From assembly GCA_030040115.1 (NCBI GenBank), contig JASHUH010000566.1, forward strand, positions 1 through 6,364: a stretch of 6,364 bases of DNA. Direction: 5' to 3'. The first letter of the stretch is position 1; each line of letters opens with the position of its first letter. The DNA comes from Acidobacteriaceae bacterium. Its GTDB lineage: Bacteria > Acidobacteriota > Terriglobia > Terriglobales > Acidobacteriaceae. A model generated the notes under the pieces. The model saw nothing but the letters and a program-made list of their open reading frames with translations, was not told the origin of the DNA and did not search any database. Shown in pieces: positions 1 to 6,101 of this stretch. The position numbers and the translations under genes are program-made.

Positions 1-291
1 ACCGCAGTGATCCCATCCTTCTCCGGCGATGGCATCTCGATAGCGCTCCACAGCGCCCACGCCGCTGCGGAAATTTACGCGAATGGCGGGACCCCCGCGC
101 AACTCGCCCAGCGCCTCAAAGCGGAACTCGGAGCATCGATTCGTCTCGCTTCCGTCGTTTCGCGGCTCCTCGTCGCCGCTCCCGGACTGGCGCAAATGGC
201 ACGTCTGTGGCCGCCGCTGTTGCGTCTTCTCGCTGCGCGCACCCGCATCCCGCTCGCTGCCATGCTTACGGAACTGCGGGGCCTGCTATAG
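1..291 (+). CDS. FAD-dependent oxidoreductase, C-terminal part (5' end outside window)
   Basis: The frame is open from base 1 and ends at TAG 289-291, so only the last 96 residues are present. The GTG at 7 is internal, not a start. The segment PSFSGDGISIALHSAHAAAE matches the third FAD-contacting motif of group A flavoprotein monooxygenases and geranylgeranyl-reductase-like proteins (usual form GDG-M-A-SG/A-AA), where Asp binds the flavin ribityl chain and the following helix carries small residues. The rest is a helical tail rich in Ala, Leu and Arg, with a hydrophobic stretch around LLVAAPGLAQMARLWPPLLRLLAA. The substrate cannot be told because the N-terminal GxGxxG fold and the substrate domain lie outside the window. 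The gene converges on the porin, with only 10 bp between the two stop codons. The family is clear; the exact subfamily is not. Confidence 0.75.
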   Translation, partial: TAVIPSFSGDGISIALHSAHAAAEIYANGGTPAQLAQRLKAELGASIRLASVVSRLLVAAPGLAQMARLWPPLLRLLAARTRIPLAAMLTELRGLL

Positions 292-301
292 CTCGTTTCC
301 C

Positions 302-1789
302 TCACCAGGTTCCCTGCTTGCCGCCGTACCACCATACCAAACCCACGGCTGCCGTGGGTTGCTGCTGGGAGGGCGAAGTCGGCTGGTTGGTTTGGAAGTA
401 GGGGCGATTGCTCCAGTCGCGGCGGAACTCAAGGAAGCTGTCGAAGCCGTCACTGAACTTATACTCGTAGGTCGCCGTGCCTTCCTTCAGCGCCTGGGTG
501 GTTTCGCTGAAGAGGCCGCCGCGGTCGGAAAGATATTCGCCGCGCAACGCCACATCGGCGCGCGGCGAGAGCTGGTACTGCACGTACCCGACGCCGCCAA
601 TCACGTGGGAGGGCGCCGACGATTCGCCCGGCGCCGCGTTGGCCCACTCGCGCTCGATGAAGTAATCGGCTTCGCCCTGGAGGGTGAGCTTGGCGCTTGC
701 CTGCCAGGTGGCGTAGCTGTCGAAGATGTGCAGCTTTCCGTTGGGGGCCGGAATAATCGGCGCCAGGCAAAGGCCGGGCTGCACGGGAACCGTGCAGTCT
801 GTTGCCGACGTCACGTCCGGATGATCCTGGCCAAGATAGTAATTCATCGTCCAGCTCAGCGACTTTGCCGGCTGCAGAACATAGCCGAACAGCTCGTCTT
901 TATAGCCATTGGTCGGCTCCGATTGGTTCGTGCCGTTCACGAGCCAGTAGTTGAGAGTCAGCTTGGAATTGATCGGGTAGGACGTGCGCACGCCGGCGTG
1001 ATAAAAGGGCAGGAAGTAGAAGAAAAACGACCGCGAATAATTCATCTGGTCTTTCGTATAGTTGCCTTCGACTCCAAGAGAGCTCGCCCACTTGCCCACA
1101 TCGACATCGAGGCCGTGGCCTATGGGCGCAATATAGGCGCCGTAAGCCTGGAAGATATTGCGATAAATCTCCGGGCGAGGTTCATTGGCGGGATTGCCCT
1201 GCAAGGTTTCAGTAGCCTGGCCGAACTGCAGATCGAGGCGAAGCCCGTACCGCCGCTTCGCCGCCAGATCGGGGTCGAGGTCCAGGATCAGGTCGGCCTG
1301 GTTGATGCTGAAAGCGTTGCTGAGCACGTCGTAGGCGCGAAGATCGTTGACGCGGCCGGGCGGGTTGTTGAAGTTGTATTCATAGTAGCCGTCGAACAGG
1401 TAGTTCAGCGTGGCTCCGCCAGGAAGCGTCTTGGGAAGATTTACAGGCGCGGGACCTGGAGTCGGAGAATTCGAGGCGCTGGTCTGCGCAACCGCGGGCG
1501 CCGCATCGTCGCCGCTCCTCAGTTCGGCGGCCGCGGTCGTCAGGGCCGCCGCGGCTCCAGGCCCACTGGCGCCGGCGGCTGCTGGGTCGCTACTCAGCAC
1601 AGCATTCTGGCGCTCTAACACGGCGACCCGCGATTGCAAATCGAGGACCATCCGCTTAAGCTGCTGGACCTCTTCGTGATCGCTCTGCGCCTGAGGCGTC
1701 GTCTGGGCGTCCAGCGGAAACGCCGCCCACGCAAATAAGGCGAATGCAAGCGCGAGACAAGGCGGGGGAGCGAGATGGTCCTTTACCAT
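302..1789 (-). CDS. Outer-membrane beta-barrel porin, BBP2/OmpL-like
   Basis: This is an intact 495-residue protein. Residues 1-28 form a Sec signal peptide (K3, hydrophobic core 12-24, likely cleavage LDA/Q). Residues 38-66 form a coiled coil with heptad positions V41, L44, V48, L51, V55, L58 and L65, as in porins that have a periplasmic trimerisation or peptidoglycan-proximal stalk. Residues 67-120 are an Ala/Pro/Ser linker. From about 125 to the end, alternating aromatic and polar strands (LNYLFDGYYEYNFN, LTLNYWLVNGTN, VGYVQYQLSPRADVALRGEY, TYEYKFSDGFDSFLEFRRDW) form the barrel, closing with VGLVWWYGGKQG. That layout fits the putative beta-barrel porin 2 family (PF07642 type), common in Acidobacteriota. 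The predicted role is passive solute uptake through the outer membrane; the substrate is unknown. The ATG start is supported by AGGAGG at 1796-1801 with a 6-nt spacer. No partner gene is adjacent on the same strand, so it is probably monocistronic. Confidence 0.88.
   Translation of the reverse strand: MVKDHLAPPPCLALAFALFAWAAFPLDAQTTPQAQSDHEEVQQLKRMVLDLQSRVAVLERQNAVLSSDPAAAGASGPGAAAALTTAAAELRSGDDAAPAVAQTSASNSPTPGPAPVNLPKTLPGGATLNYLFDGYYEYNFNNPPGRVNDLRAYDVLSNAFSINQADLILDLDPDLAAKRRYGLRLDLQFGQATETLQGNPANEPRPEIYRNIFQAYGAYIAPIGHGLDVDVGKWASSLGVEGNYTKDQMNYSRSFFFYFLPFYHAGVRTSYPINSKLTLNYWLVNGTNQSEPTNGYKDELFGYVLQPAKSLSWTMNYYLGQDHPDVTSATDCTVPVQPGLCLAPIIPAPNGKLHIFDSYATWQASAKLTLQGEADYFIEREWANAAPGESSAPSHVIGGVGYVQYQLSPRADVALRGEYLSDRGGLFSETTQALKEGTATYEYKFSDGFDSFLEFRRDWSNRPYFQTNQPTSPSQQQPTAAVGLVWWYGGKQGTW
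340..360. terminator. Perfect palindrome at the convergent gene ends, possible terminator stem
   Basis: AACCCACGGC (340-349) and GCCGTGGGTT (351-360) are perfect 10-bp inverted arms around a single T. Folded as RNA, a usable hairpin would have about 9 pairs and a 3-nt loop. It sits 49 bp past the stop of the FAD gene and inside the last 20 codons of the convergent porin gene. No U-tract follows on either strand, so it is at best an unusual or factor-assisted terminator. A binding site or a chance coding palindrome is also possible. Confidence 0.3.
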
Positions 1790-1795
1790 GTAAAG

Positions 1796-1801
1796 CCTCC
1801 T
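1796..1801 (-). promoter_or_regulatory. Shine-Dalgarno of the porin gene
   Basis: AGGAGG on the minus strand lies 6 nt before the ATG at 1789. It is a full-consensus ribosome binding site and settles the porin start. Confidence 0.85.
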
Positions 1802-1820
1802 GGAACTGTTTTACAGACGC

Positions 1821-1857
1821 GGTCCGCCGGCTGAACCGTATTTTGACGCGGCGGACC
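1821..1857 (-). promoter_or_regulatory. Inverted repeat in the porin leader (possible operator or leader hairpin)
   Basis: GGTCCGCCG at 1821-1829 and CGGCGGACC at 1849-1857 are perfect 9-bp inverted arms around a 19-nt AT-richer spacer, 32-68 bases upstream of the porin ATG. It could be a regulator binding site or an RNA stem in the 5' leader. A TTGACC box (minus strand, 1873-1868) lies just upstream and resembles a -35 element, but no convincing -10 sits at 16-18 nt, so I do not call a promoter. The repeat is seen directly; the role is inference. Confidence 0.45.
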
Positions 1858-1879
1858 TCTTCGCGCGGGTCAAGGCGCG

Positions 1880-2190
1880 CCTAAGCTTGCGAAATTGCTC
1901 CGCCGGGCGAACCCACGAGCCCTGGGCAAGATCAAAATGCACTCACGATTGCGCTCATTGACGGCCAAGTCAATTCCACCGAACCGGTCGACCACGGATT
2001 GCGTCTTCGACCGGGACCGATGACTATGCGGCATTCACGGCGCCAGATCGGGCGGGGGAGATCGTTTAGAACCTCAGGCTCGCGCGGGACGACGCAAGCT
2101 GCCGAGAGTGGAGCAGCACCCAATTCGCAGTTGAGTTGGGGGCCTGCCTGCGGAATCTACGCAATGGAAGCAGTGGCAGCCGTCCGCCAA
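1880..2190. other. Intergenic stretch without a recognisable gene
   Basis: No frame gives a recognisable protein, and I see no tRNA, CRISPR or IS end. Two short pieces look coding-like but do not join: ALTIALIDGQVNSTEP in the plus frame near 1938-1985, and DDYAAFTAPDRAGEIV followed by TAG near 2020-2070 in a different plus frame. They may be traces of an older decayed gene or chance. The region lies between the porin promoter area and the ParA remnant and probably belongs to the same decaying zone. Confidence 0.4.
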
Positions 2191-2840
2191 TAGATGCACG
2201 AGTGCTTGGAGCAAAACCTGGATCGATTTCTCAATCGACAGCGGCCCGAGACATTCTCGAAGGCTGCAAGGCTCACCCAGGTCGAGGCGGCGCCCTGCTT
2301 GTCCGTCAGGATACGAAGTTTCAGGTTGTGAGCATGGCGCGCGAGAACATGGCCCGCGATGCGCGGAGGATCGCCGCTGATTTCGATTTCACAATTATCG
2401 ACGGCCCTCCGCAGGCGGAGACGATCTCGCGTTCTTGCATTGTCACGTCCGACCTGCTGGTTGTGCCGATCGAGCCGGGGGGCGCATCGCGGTGGTCATC
2501 GGATTTGACGGTGCGGCGCTGAAAGAAGCCCAGGATTTGAAGCCAACCCTCAAATGTGGGTTCGTGGTTTCCCGGAAAATCGGCTCGACGGTGCTTGGGC
2601 GCGACACGCGCGTCATGGCCGCCGACGCCGGAATTCCCATCTTCGACACCGAAATCGAGCAGCGCATCGCCTATGCCGAAGCGCTGACGATGGGCAAGAC
2701 GACCTTCGAATGGCCGGGCGGAGGCCCGGCCATCATCGACATCCAGAACCTCACTCACGAACTCTCGGATGTCCTCATTGAGCAAAACATTCGCACAGGC
2801 CCCGAAGCCAAAGCTGCTAGCGCCTGGGCTGATCTCGACC
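2190..2840 (+). pseudogene. ParA/MinD-type partition ATPase remnant, N-truncated and frameshifted
   Basis: Two plus frames together read as a ParA-family ATPase. The first, about 2196-2519, contains DFDFTIIDGPPQAETISRSC, the Walker A'/B-region signature of plasmid-type ParA (DxVIIDGPP), then SDLLVVPIEPGGASRW, equivalent to the usual DLVLIPVQPSPYDVW. The second, from 2519 on, continues with LKEAQDLKPTLKCGFVVSRK, GRDTRVMAADAGIPIFDTEI and QRIAYAEALTMGKTTFE, the normal ParA C-terminal half. The alignment across the break is seamless if one base is restored at about 2518-2520, where TGA (2520-2522) now stops the first frame. No KGGxGKT/S P-loop is found upstream, so the ATP-binding N-terminus is gone. 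The original role would have been ATP-driven segregation of a plasmid, integrated element or chromosome. No ParB or parS is visible. The gene is almost certainly dead; the upstream boundary is approximate. Confidence 0.78.
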
Positions 2841-2863
2841 TTCGAGCGCAGCGGGGCACGACA

Positions 2864-2959
2864 GGACACACAAAACCGGAGACCTTCAACTTTCTCGGCT
2901 TCACGCACATCTGCGTGAAAAAGAGAAGCAACGGGCGGTATACGGTGATCATCACCTGA
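2864..2959 (+). pseudogene. ltrA: Group II intron reverse transcriptase/maturase fragment
   Basis: About 30 residues remain. KPETFNFLGFTHICVKKRSN followed by GRYTV is close to the highly conserved GKPETFNFLGFTHICGKxRxG(R/K)F motif at the end of the RT palm/thumb region of bacterial LtrA-like proteins. The active-site YADD block and everything N-terminal are missing. After GRYTV only IIT and a stop remain, so domain X and the endonuclease region are lost too. It now reads in frame with the C-terminal half of the ParA remnant, which appears accidental. No enzymatic function is possible from this piece. Confidence 0.75.
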
Positions 2960-2964
2960 GGCAA

Positions 2965-2980
2965 GAGCCGGATGCGGTAG
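2965..2980 (+). other. Putative 5' half of group II intron domain V
   Basis: GAGCCGGATGCGGTAG fits the 5' strand of the 34-nt domain V hairpin (pattern GAGCCGNATGCGG, then a GNRA-like tip, then CCGCACGTNCGGNTC). The complementary 3' strand is absent: base 2981 onward reads as the antisense of the SelA-like C-terminus. Position and orientation just after the RT piece support the call. The segment is too short for certainty without a covariance-model search. Confidence 0.5.
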
Positions 2981-3845
2981 CTTGCGGAGGCGGTTGCCTA
3001 CAATCATATCTTCACCGGGCTTCAGGGTCATAGAGATGATAGAGATGCGATTGGGGCGCGGATGGCGGTGCGCCCCGCCAGTCTCGGGCATGCCTTCGTG
3101 GACGACAGTGAGGAGGCTAGGATTGTTATCTGTGAAAACCTCAATGCGAGGCTCGCCGGCGCCCAGTTGCTCGGCGCACTGGTCGACGGTAAGGTCGAAC
3201 TTAGCCTCGTCCCAGACCACGCTGAGGGGGGATAACTGTTGCCGCCCTTGGGGATGGCGATATCGGTTGTCACGCCGGGAACGGTATCGACAAGCTTTTT
3301 GGTGCGCTCGACGCGGGATTTCCATTCAGCATTGAGGACATTGAGATCGGCTTTAGACCAGTACTCGAGCGCGGCGAGGACGCCGATGATCCTCCTTGCC
3401 GACCTTCATGGGGCGGCAGATGGAGCCTTCCCGAGGTGCGGTGTTGGCGCGCGCGGCCTCTATGAGATCATGACGGCCGAAGAGCAGCCCGGAACATTGC
3501 GGGCCGCTGAGACCTTTGCCTCCGCTGAAGCAGAACATGTCGGCGCGCAACTTGGCAAAGCCAGTGACGTTTTCAAGAGGTGGAATACCGGCGGCATCGT
3601 CGATGAGCATGGGGACGCCAGCGGCCTTGGTGATCTTGATGGCCGGGACGAGACGCTCTTCGTCCCGGAAGGTTGTGTAGACCATGGCGGTATTGGAGTT
3701 GAGCTTAGGGGAGAGCTCATCAACGGAGCCGCAGAGGACGAGCTTCCCCCCACAAAGGCGGATGGCGCTGTCAAAGGAGGTACACCCACCGAGCATGACG
3801 ACCTCGCTTTTGAGGCCGGGAAGCGATTCGCAAAGTGGTCTCGAA
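2981..3845 (-). pseudogene. SelA-like PLP-dependent enzyme (D-glucosaminate-6-phosphate ammonia-lyase-like) remnant
   Basis: Three minus frames join into one protein. Frame one (3845 to about 3391) reads SLPGLKSEVVMLGG, RLCGGKLVLCG, GVPMLIDDAAGIPPLENVTG, then FCFSGGKGLSGPQCSGLLFG, with the Lys expected to bind PLP, and MKVGKED. Frame two (about 3390-3232) reads IGVLAALEYWSKADL and TTDIAIPKGGNSYP. Frame three (about 3231-2981) reads LSVVWDEAKFDL, EPRIEVFTDNNPSLLTVVHE, RPNRISIISMTLKPGEDMIV and GNRLRKL, the usual C-terminus. The first break (near 3387-3393) behaves like a 2-nt loss; the second is a C-run of six (3226-3231) where seven would restore frame. The first roughly 110 residues are missing, and in-frame TGA TAA at 3875-3880 block any upstream extension. 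The family makes PLP-dependent ammonia-lyase or aldolase-like reactions on amino sugars or acids; the substrate here is unknown. The C-rich break could be a sequencing error, but the truncation and the other break argue for a true pseudogene. Confidence 0.82.
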
Positions 3846-3880
3846 CCTGGGACGGGTGGAGGGTGGGGAGCCTGTTATCA

Positions 3881-3897
3881 AGCTGGTTCGACCAGCT
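3881..3897 (-). terminator. Short hairpin downstream of the SpdH-like gene
   Basis: AGCTGGT (3881-3887) and ACCAGCT (3891-3897) are perfect 7-bp arms with a TCG loop, 55-71 bases past the stop of the SpdH-like gene. The stem is only moderately GC-rich and no U-tract follows on the minus strand, so termination is only a possibility. Confidence 0.25.
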
Positions 3898-3951
3898 ATG
3901 TGCTGTCACGTGGCTGGAGCCGCCCGTTTATCAAGTAAATTCCATCTGAAT

Positions 3952-5853
3952 CTAAGCTGAAGCTGACGCGATCCGGTCCAGCAACTGGCGAGCGGCGCGT
4001 TGGCCTTCGAAAATCGCCGTCGTGTGGCCCGGGTCACCGGACAGGTCCGTATTGGCAAAGGCGATGCGCCCGAACGGCGCGCGGCGCAGTATGTCGCGCG
4101 GCGCGGGTTGGCCGTTCTTGCCGAAAAAGAAGCCGGGCTGGGGGCTGCAATAGGCGTGTCCCCACCGGTTGAGGACAACGCCGGCAATGTCCCACTTAGC
4201 GTCGAAACTCGTTCCGGCGAACATCTCGGTAAGTTGCTCGCGCACCTTCCGCTCATAATCGAGAAACGATGTGGAGAGTAGCTCAGCGCGCCCCATGTGC
4301 TGCTGCTCGGTCAATGGCAGTCCCGGGCGGCAGAAGAGCACCTTGATGGTCATCACCACCGGCGAATCCGGACCCATGGTTTTGTCTCTGGTGGCGAAGG
4401 TGGGGAGCTTGCGCACCGCGCCGTAAATGCCCAGGCCGCCATACCAGAACGCGCCTGAAATGCCGCGTTTGTATAGAAACCGCCAGTTGCGAAGCGCGAC
4501 ATTCACCAGCATGCACGGCGAACGATAGAACTGCGCGTAAGCGTCGCGTTGTTCCGATGGCAAGTCAATCACAACATGCTTGGTCGTCCAGCTCCCTCCG
4601 GCCATCACCACCGCGCGCGCCTTCAGCCGATAGACTTTGCCGCTATGCGTATAGGTGATGCGAACGAAATCGCTCTTTTCGGCCGGCCCTTCATGTTCGA
4701 CCCGCACCACCGTGCAACCTCGGCGAATGCGCGTAAGTTCGCCGGGCTTGTCGAGCTCGTTGAAGTTCACCCGGCCCTTGCAGATGCCCTCCAGGGTTGC
4801 CGGGCCGGTGATGGCCGCCGGCAGCAGCGTTTTCACGATGTGGCGCGCAAAACCGCCGTTGCCCCCGGCAAACGACTGAAGCTGCGTCTCCAAGCCGTAA
4901 TTCATCGGGTCGCCGCCGAAACCGAAGGCATAGGCGGAAAGAACATCCGGGCCAATGCCGAAGCCATCGCCCGGGCCCGGCGTCAGAAACTTTCGAATCG
5001 CCTCCTGGCTGAGCCCGAACTTCTGCATCATGTACTCTTCCATTGAGATCGCGTCAAGTTCGTGCGGCTTCTGCCCGTGCAAGCCCGGCTCTGCGCCGAG
5101 CTTCCGGTATTTCAGGATCTCGGCCCGCATCGCCTCCGGTATCGGCGCGCCTTCAAGCTTCTTCGTCCACGGATCAACGACCCATATGCCTGGCTGCTGA
5201 CTGAAGCTTGCGCCGAAATAAATACCATAGGGCGCGCGAATATGTTCAAAGCTCCGGCCAACGGGGATCTCCGGCGAAGGGCCTTGCCACGATTGATATT
5301 CGAACTTTTTGGCATCCACACCCATCGAAGCATAGAGGTCGGCTACGGGTGTGCCCGGTTGCGGTATTCCAAAATGATCGGAGCCCTGCGGCGCGATCAA
5401 CCGATGCCCGTCGACGAGGAATTCGTTCCGTTTCGCCTCGCCGCCGAAAATGGGATGGTTTTCGAGGATGAGGCATTTCGCCTGCGGCGCGTGCTGCCTG
5501 AGGTACAGCGCGGTTCCCAATCCGCTGAGGCCGCCGCCGACAATCACGAAATCCAGCACTTCGCCTGTGTCCACAGCATCCTGCGGAGGATTGGCGAAGA
5601 CATGGTCGCGAATCTGATGACCCGACGACATCACCTCGTACGTGTTGCCGTTCGATTCGGCGTAATCGCCCACGCCGCCGTATCCGGTCCAATTGCTCTT
5701 GCCCATCTGGGCCATGATCTGGTAAGGCGTCAGGCCCGTCAAAGCCGCGCTGCCCGAGGCGAGCAGCGTAGCATTCATAAAATCGCGCCGGGTGATCGGC
5801 TGATCCATCCCCAGCGCGCTATCGTGCGATTCCTTCTTCGTCTCGTTGCTCAT
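3952..5853 (-). CDS. Tat-exported FAD-dependent oxidoreductase, spermidine dehydrogenase (SpdH)-like
   Basis: This is an intact 633-residue protein. Residues 20-27 (ITRRDFMN) followed by a hydrophobic Ala/Leu stretch to about 42 form a twin-arginine signal, so it is folded with its cofactor before export to the periplasm. The dinucleotide-binding fold begins at about 100 (LDFVIVGGGLSGLGTALYL, GxGxxG at 106-111) and the ribose-binding acid is E131 in CLILENHPIFGGEAKRNEF. A C-terminal FAD motif (GRIAFANTDLSGDPGHTTA) lies near 595-615. The LGMDQPITRRDF leader, the overall length and the FGGEAKRNEF block resemble Pseudomonas SpdH, which oxidises spermidine at a secondary amine. The true substrate could be another amine. 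The ATG at 5851-5853 has a rather distant purine-rich AGGGGAG (5871-5877, 17 nt away); no better in-frame start exists upstream. It is followed on the same strand by the SelA-like remnant and preceded by the RidA-like gene. Confidence 0.8.
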   Translation of the reverse strand: MSNETKKESHDSALGMDQPITRRDFMNATLLASGSAALTGLTPYQIMAQMGKSNWTGYGGVGDYAESNGNTYEVMSSGHQIRDHVFANPPQDAVDTGEVLDFVIVGGGLSGLGTALYLRQHAPQAKCLILENHPIFGGEAKRNEFLVDGHRLIAPQGSDHFGIPQPGTPVADLYASMGVDAKKFEYQSWQGPSPEIPVGRSFEHIRAPYGIYFGASFSQQPGIWVVDPWTKKLEGAPIPEAMRAEILKYRKLGAEPGLHGQKPHELDAISMEEYMMQKFGLSQEAIRKFLTPGPGDGFGIGPDVLSAYAFGFGGDPMNYGLETQLQSFAGGNGGFARHIVKTLLPAAITGPATLEGICKGRVNFNELDKPGELTRIRRGCTVVRVEHEGPAEKSDFVRITYTHSGKVYRLKARAVVMAGGSWTTKHVVIDLPSEQRDAYAQFYRSPCMLVNVALRNWRFLYKRGISGAFWYGGLGIYGAVRKLPTFATRDKTMGPDSPVVMTIKVLFCRPGLPLTEQQHMGRAELLSTSFLDYERKVREQLTEMFAGTSFDAKWDIAGVVLNRWGHAYCSPQPGFFFGKNGQPAPRDILRRAPFGRIAFANTDLSGDPGHTTAIFEGQRAARQLLDRIASASA

Positions 5854-6101
5854 CGTGTGCTTGAATCTATCTCCCCTGATATTGTGGTGTAGCGCCTCCG
5901 CTCTCCGACAACAGCACCGATGTTCCAGCAGCGAAAGTGGAGATCCCCAAAAGATTCCAGCCGCCCAATATCCGGTTGCCCAAGGCGCTCGGCGTGGAGA
6001 GCCTTTGGATCTATCGCGCCGGATTCAACTTCGATCCGGGATCAACTCAGGCGCTCCTCCATCAAGCTTTTTCAACCCAATGCCGGATAAGCCGGCTCCG
6101 G
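5854..6101. other. Intergenic region between RidA-like and SpdH-like genes
   Basis: These 248 bp carry no gene I can support. The region probably holds the promoter of the SpdH-like gene, but no clear -35/-10 pair is visible on the minus strand. Just past the RidA-like stop there is a small stem, GCCGG (6082-6086) with CCGGC (6092-6096) around ATAAG, without a U-tract, so it is a doubtful terminator. A plus frame (about 5890-6110) stays open but matches nothing I know and has no good ribosome site. Confidence 0.4.

Larger units (their letters stand above)
2840..2980 (+). mobile_element. Group II intron remnant (RT fragment plus 5' half of domain V)
   Basis: The segment holds a piece of an intron-encoded reverse transcriptase/maturase (KPETFNFLGFTHIC, about 2873-2914) followed 5 bp past a TGA by GAGCCGGATGCGGTAG (2965-2980). 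That second string matches, from memory, the 5' strand of group II intron domain V, including the catalytic AGC triad. Both parts have the same orientation and the correct order. The middle (maturase domain X and the lead-in to domain V) is deleted, and the 3' half of domain V is replaced by the SelA-like remnant at 2981. The left boundary within 2795-2870 is uncertain. The element is inactive. It sits exactly between the convergent 3' ends of two dead genes, a typical place for bacterial class C introns, which insert downstream of terminators; the class itself is inference. Confidence 0.65.

Noticed and set aside
83..1618. A 511-codon open frame on the plus strand
   Set aside because: It is the antisense of the porin gene. 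It is rich in Arg, Val and Gly, has no domain, signal or ribosome site, and arises from high GC at the porin's third codon positions.
1868..1873. TTGACC as a -35 box for the porin
   Set aside because: No -10-like hexamer lies 16-18 nt downstream on the minus strand, so a sigma-70 promoter is not supported.
2321..3325. A 334-codon minus frame that includes the SelA-like C-terminus
   Set aside because: Only about 2981-3231 is meaningful. Its first residues are out of frame with the real protein, and beyond GNRLRKL it runs antisense through the intron scar and the ParA remnant.
3239..3949. A 236-codon plus frame
   Set aside because: It lies antisense to the clearly homologous SelA-like remnant and has no recognisable motif.
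5062..5892. A 276-codon plus frame, with smaller ones such as 4549-5046
   Set aside because: They are antisense to the intact SpdH-like gene and show only the expected shadow composition.
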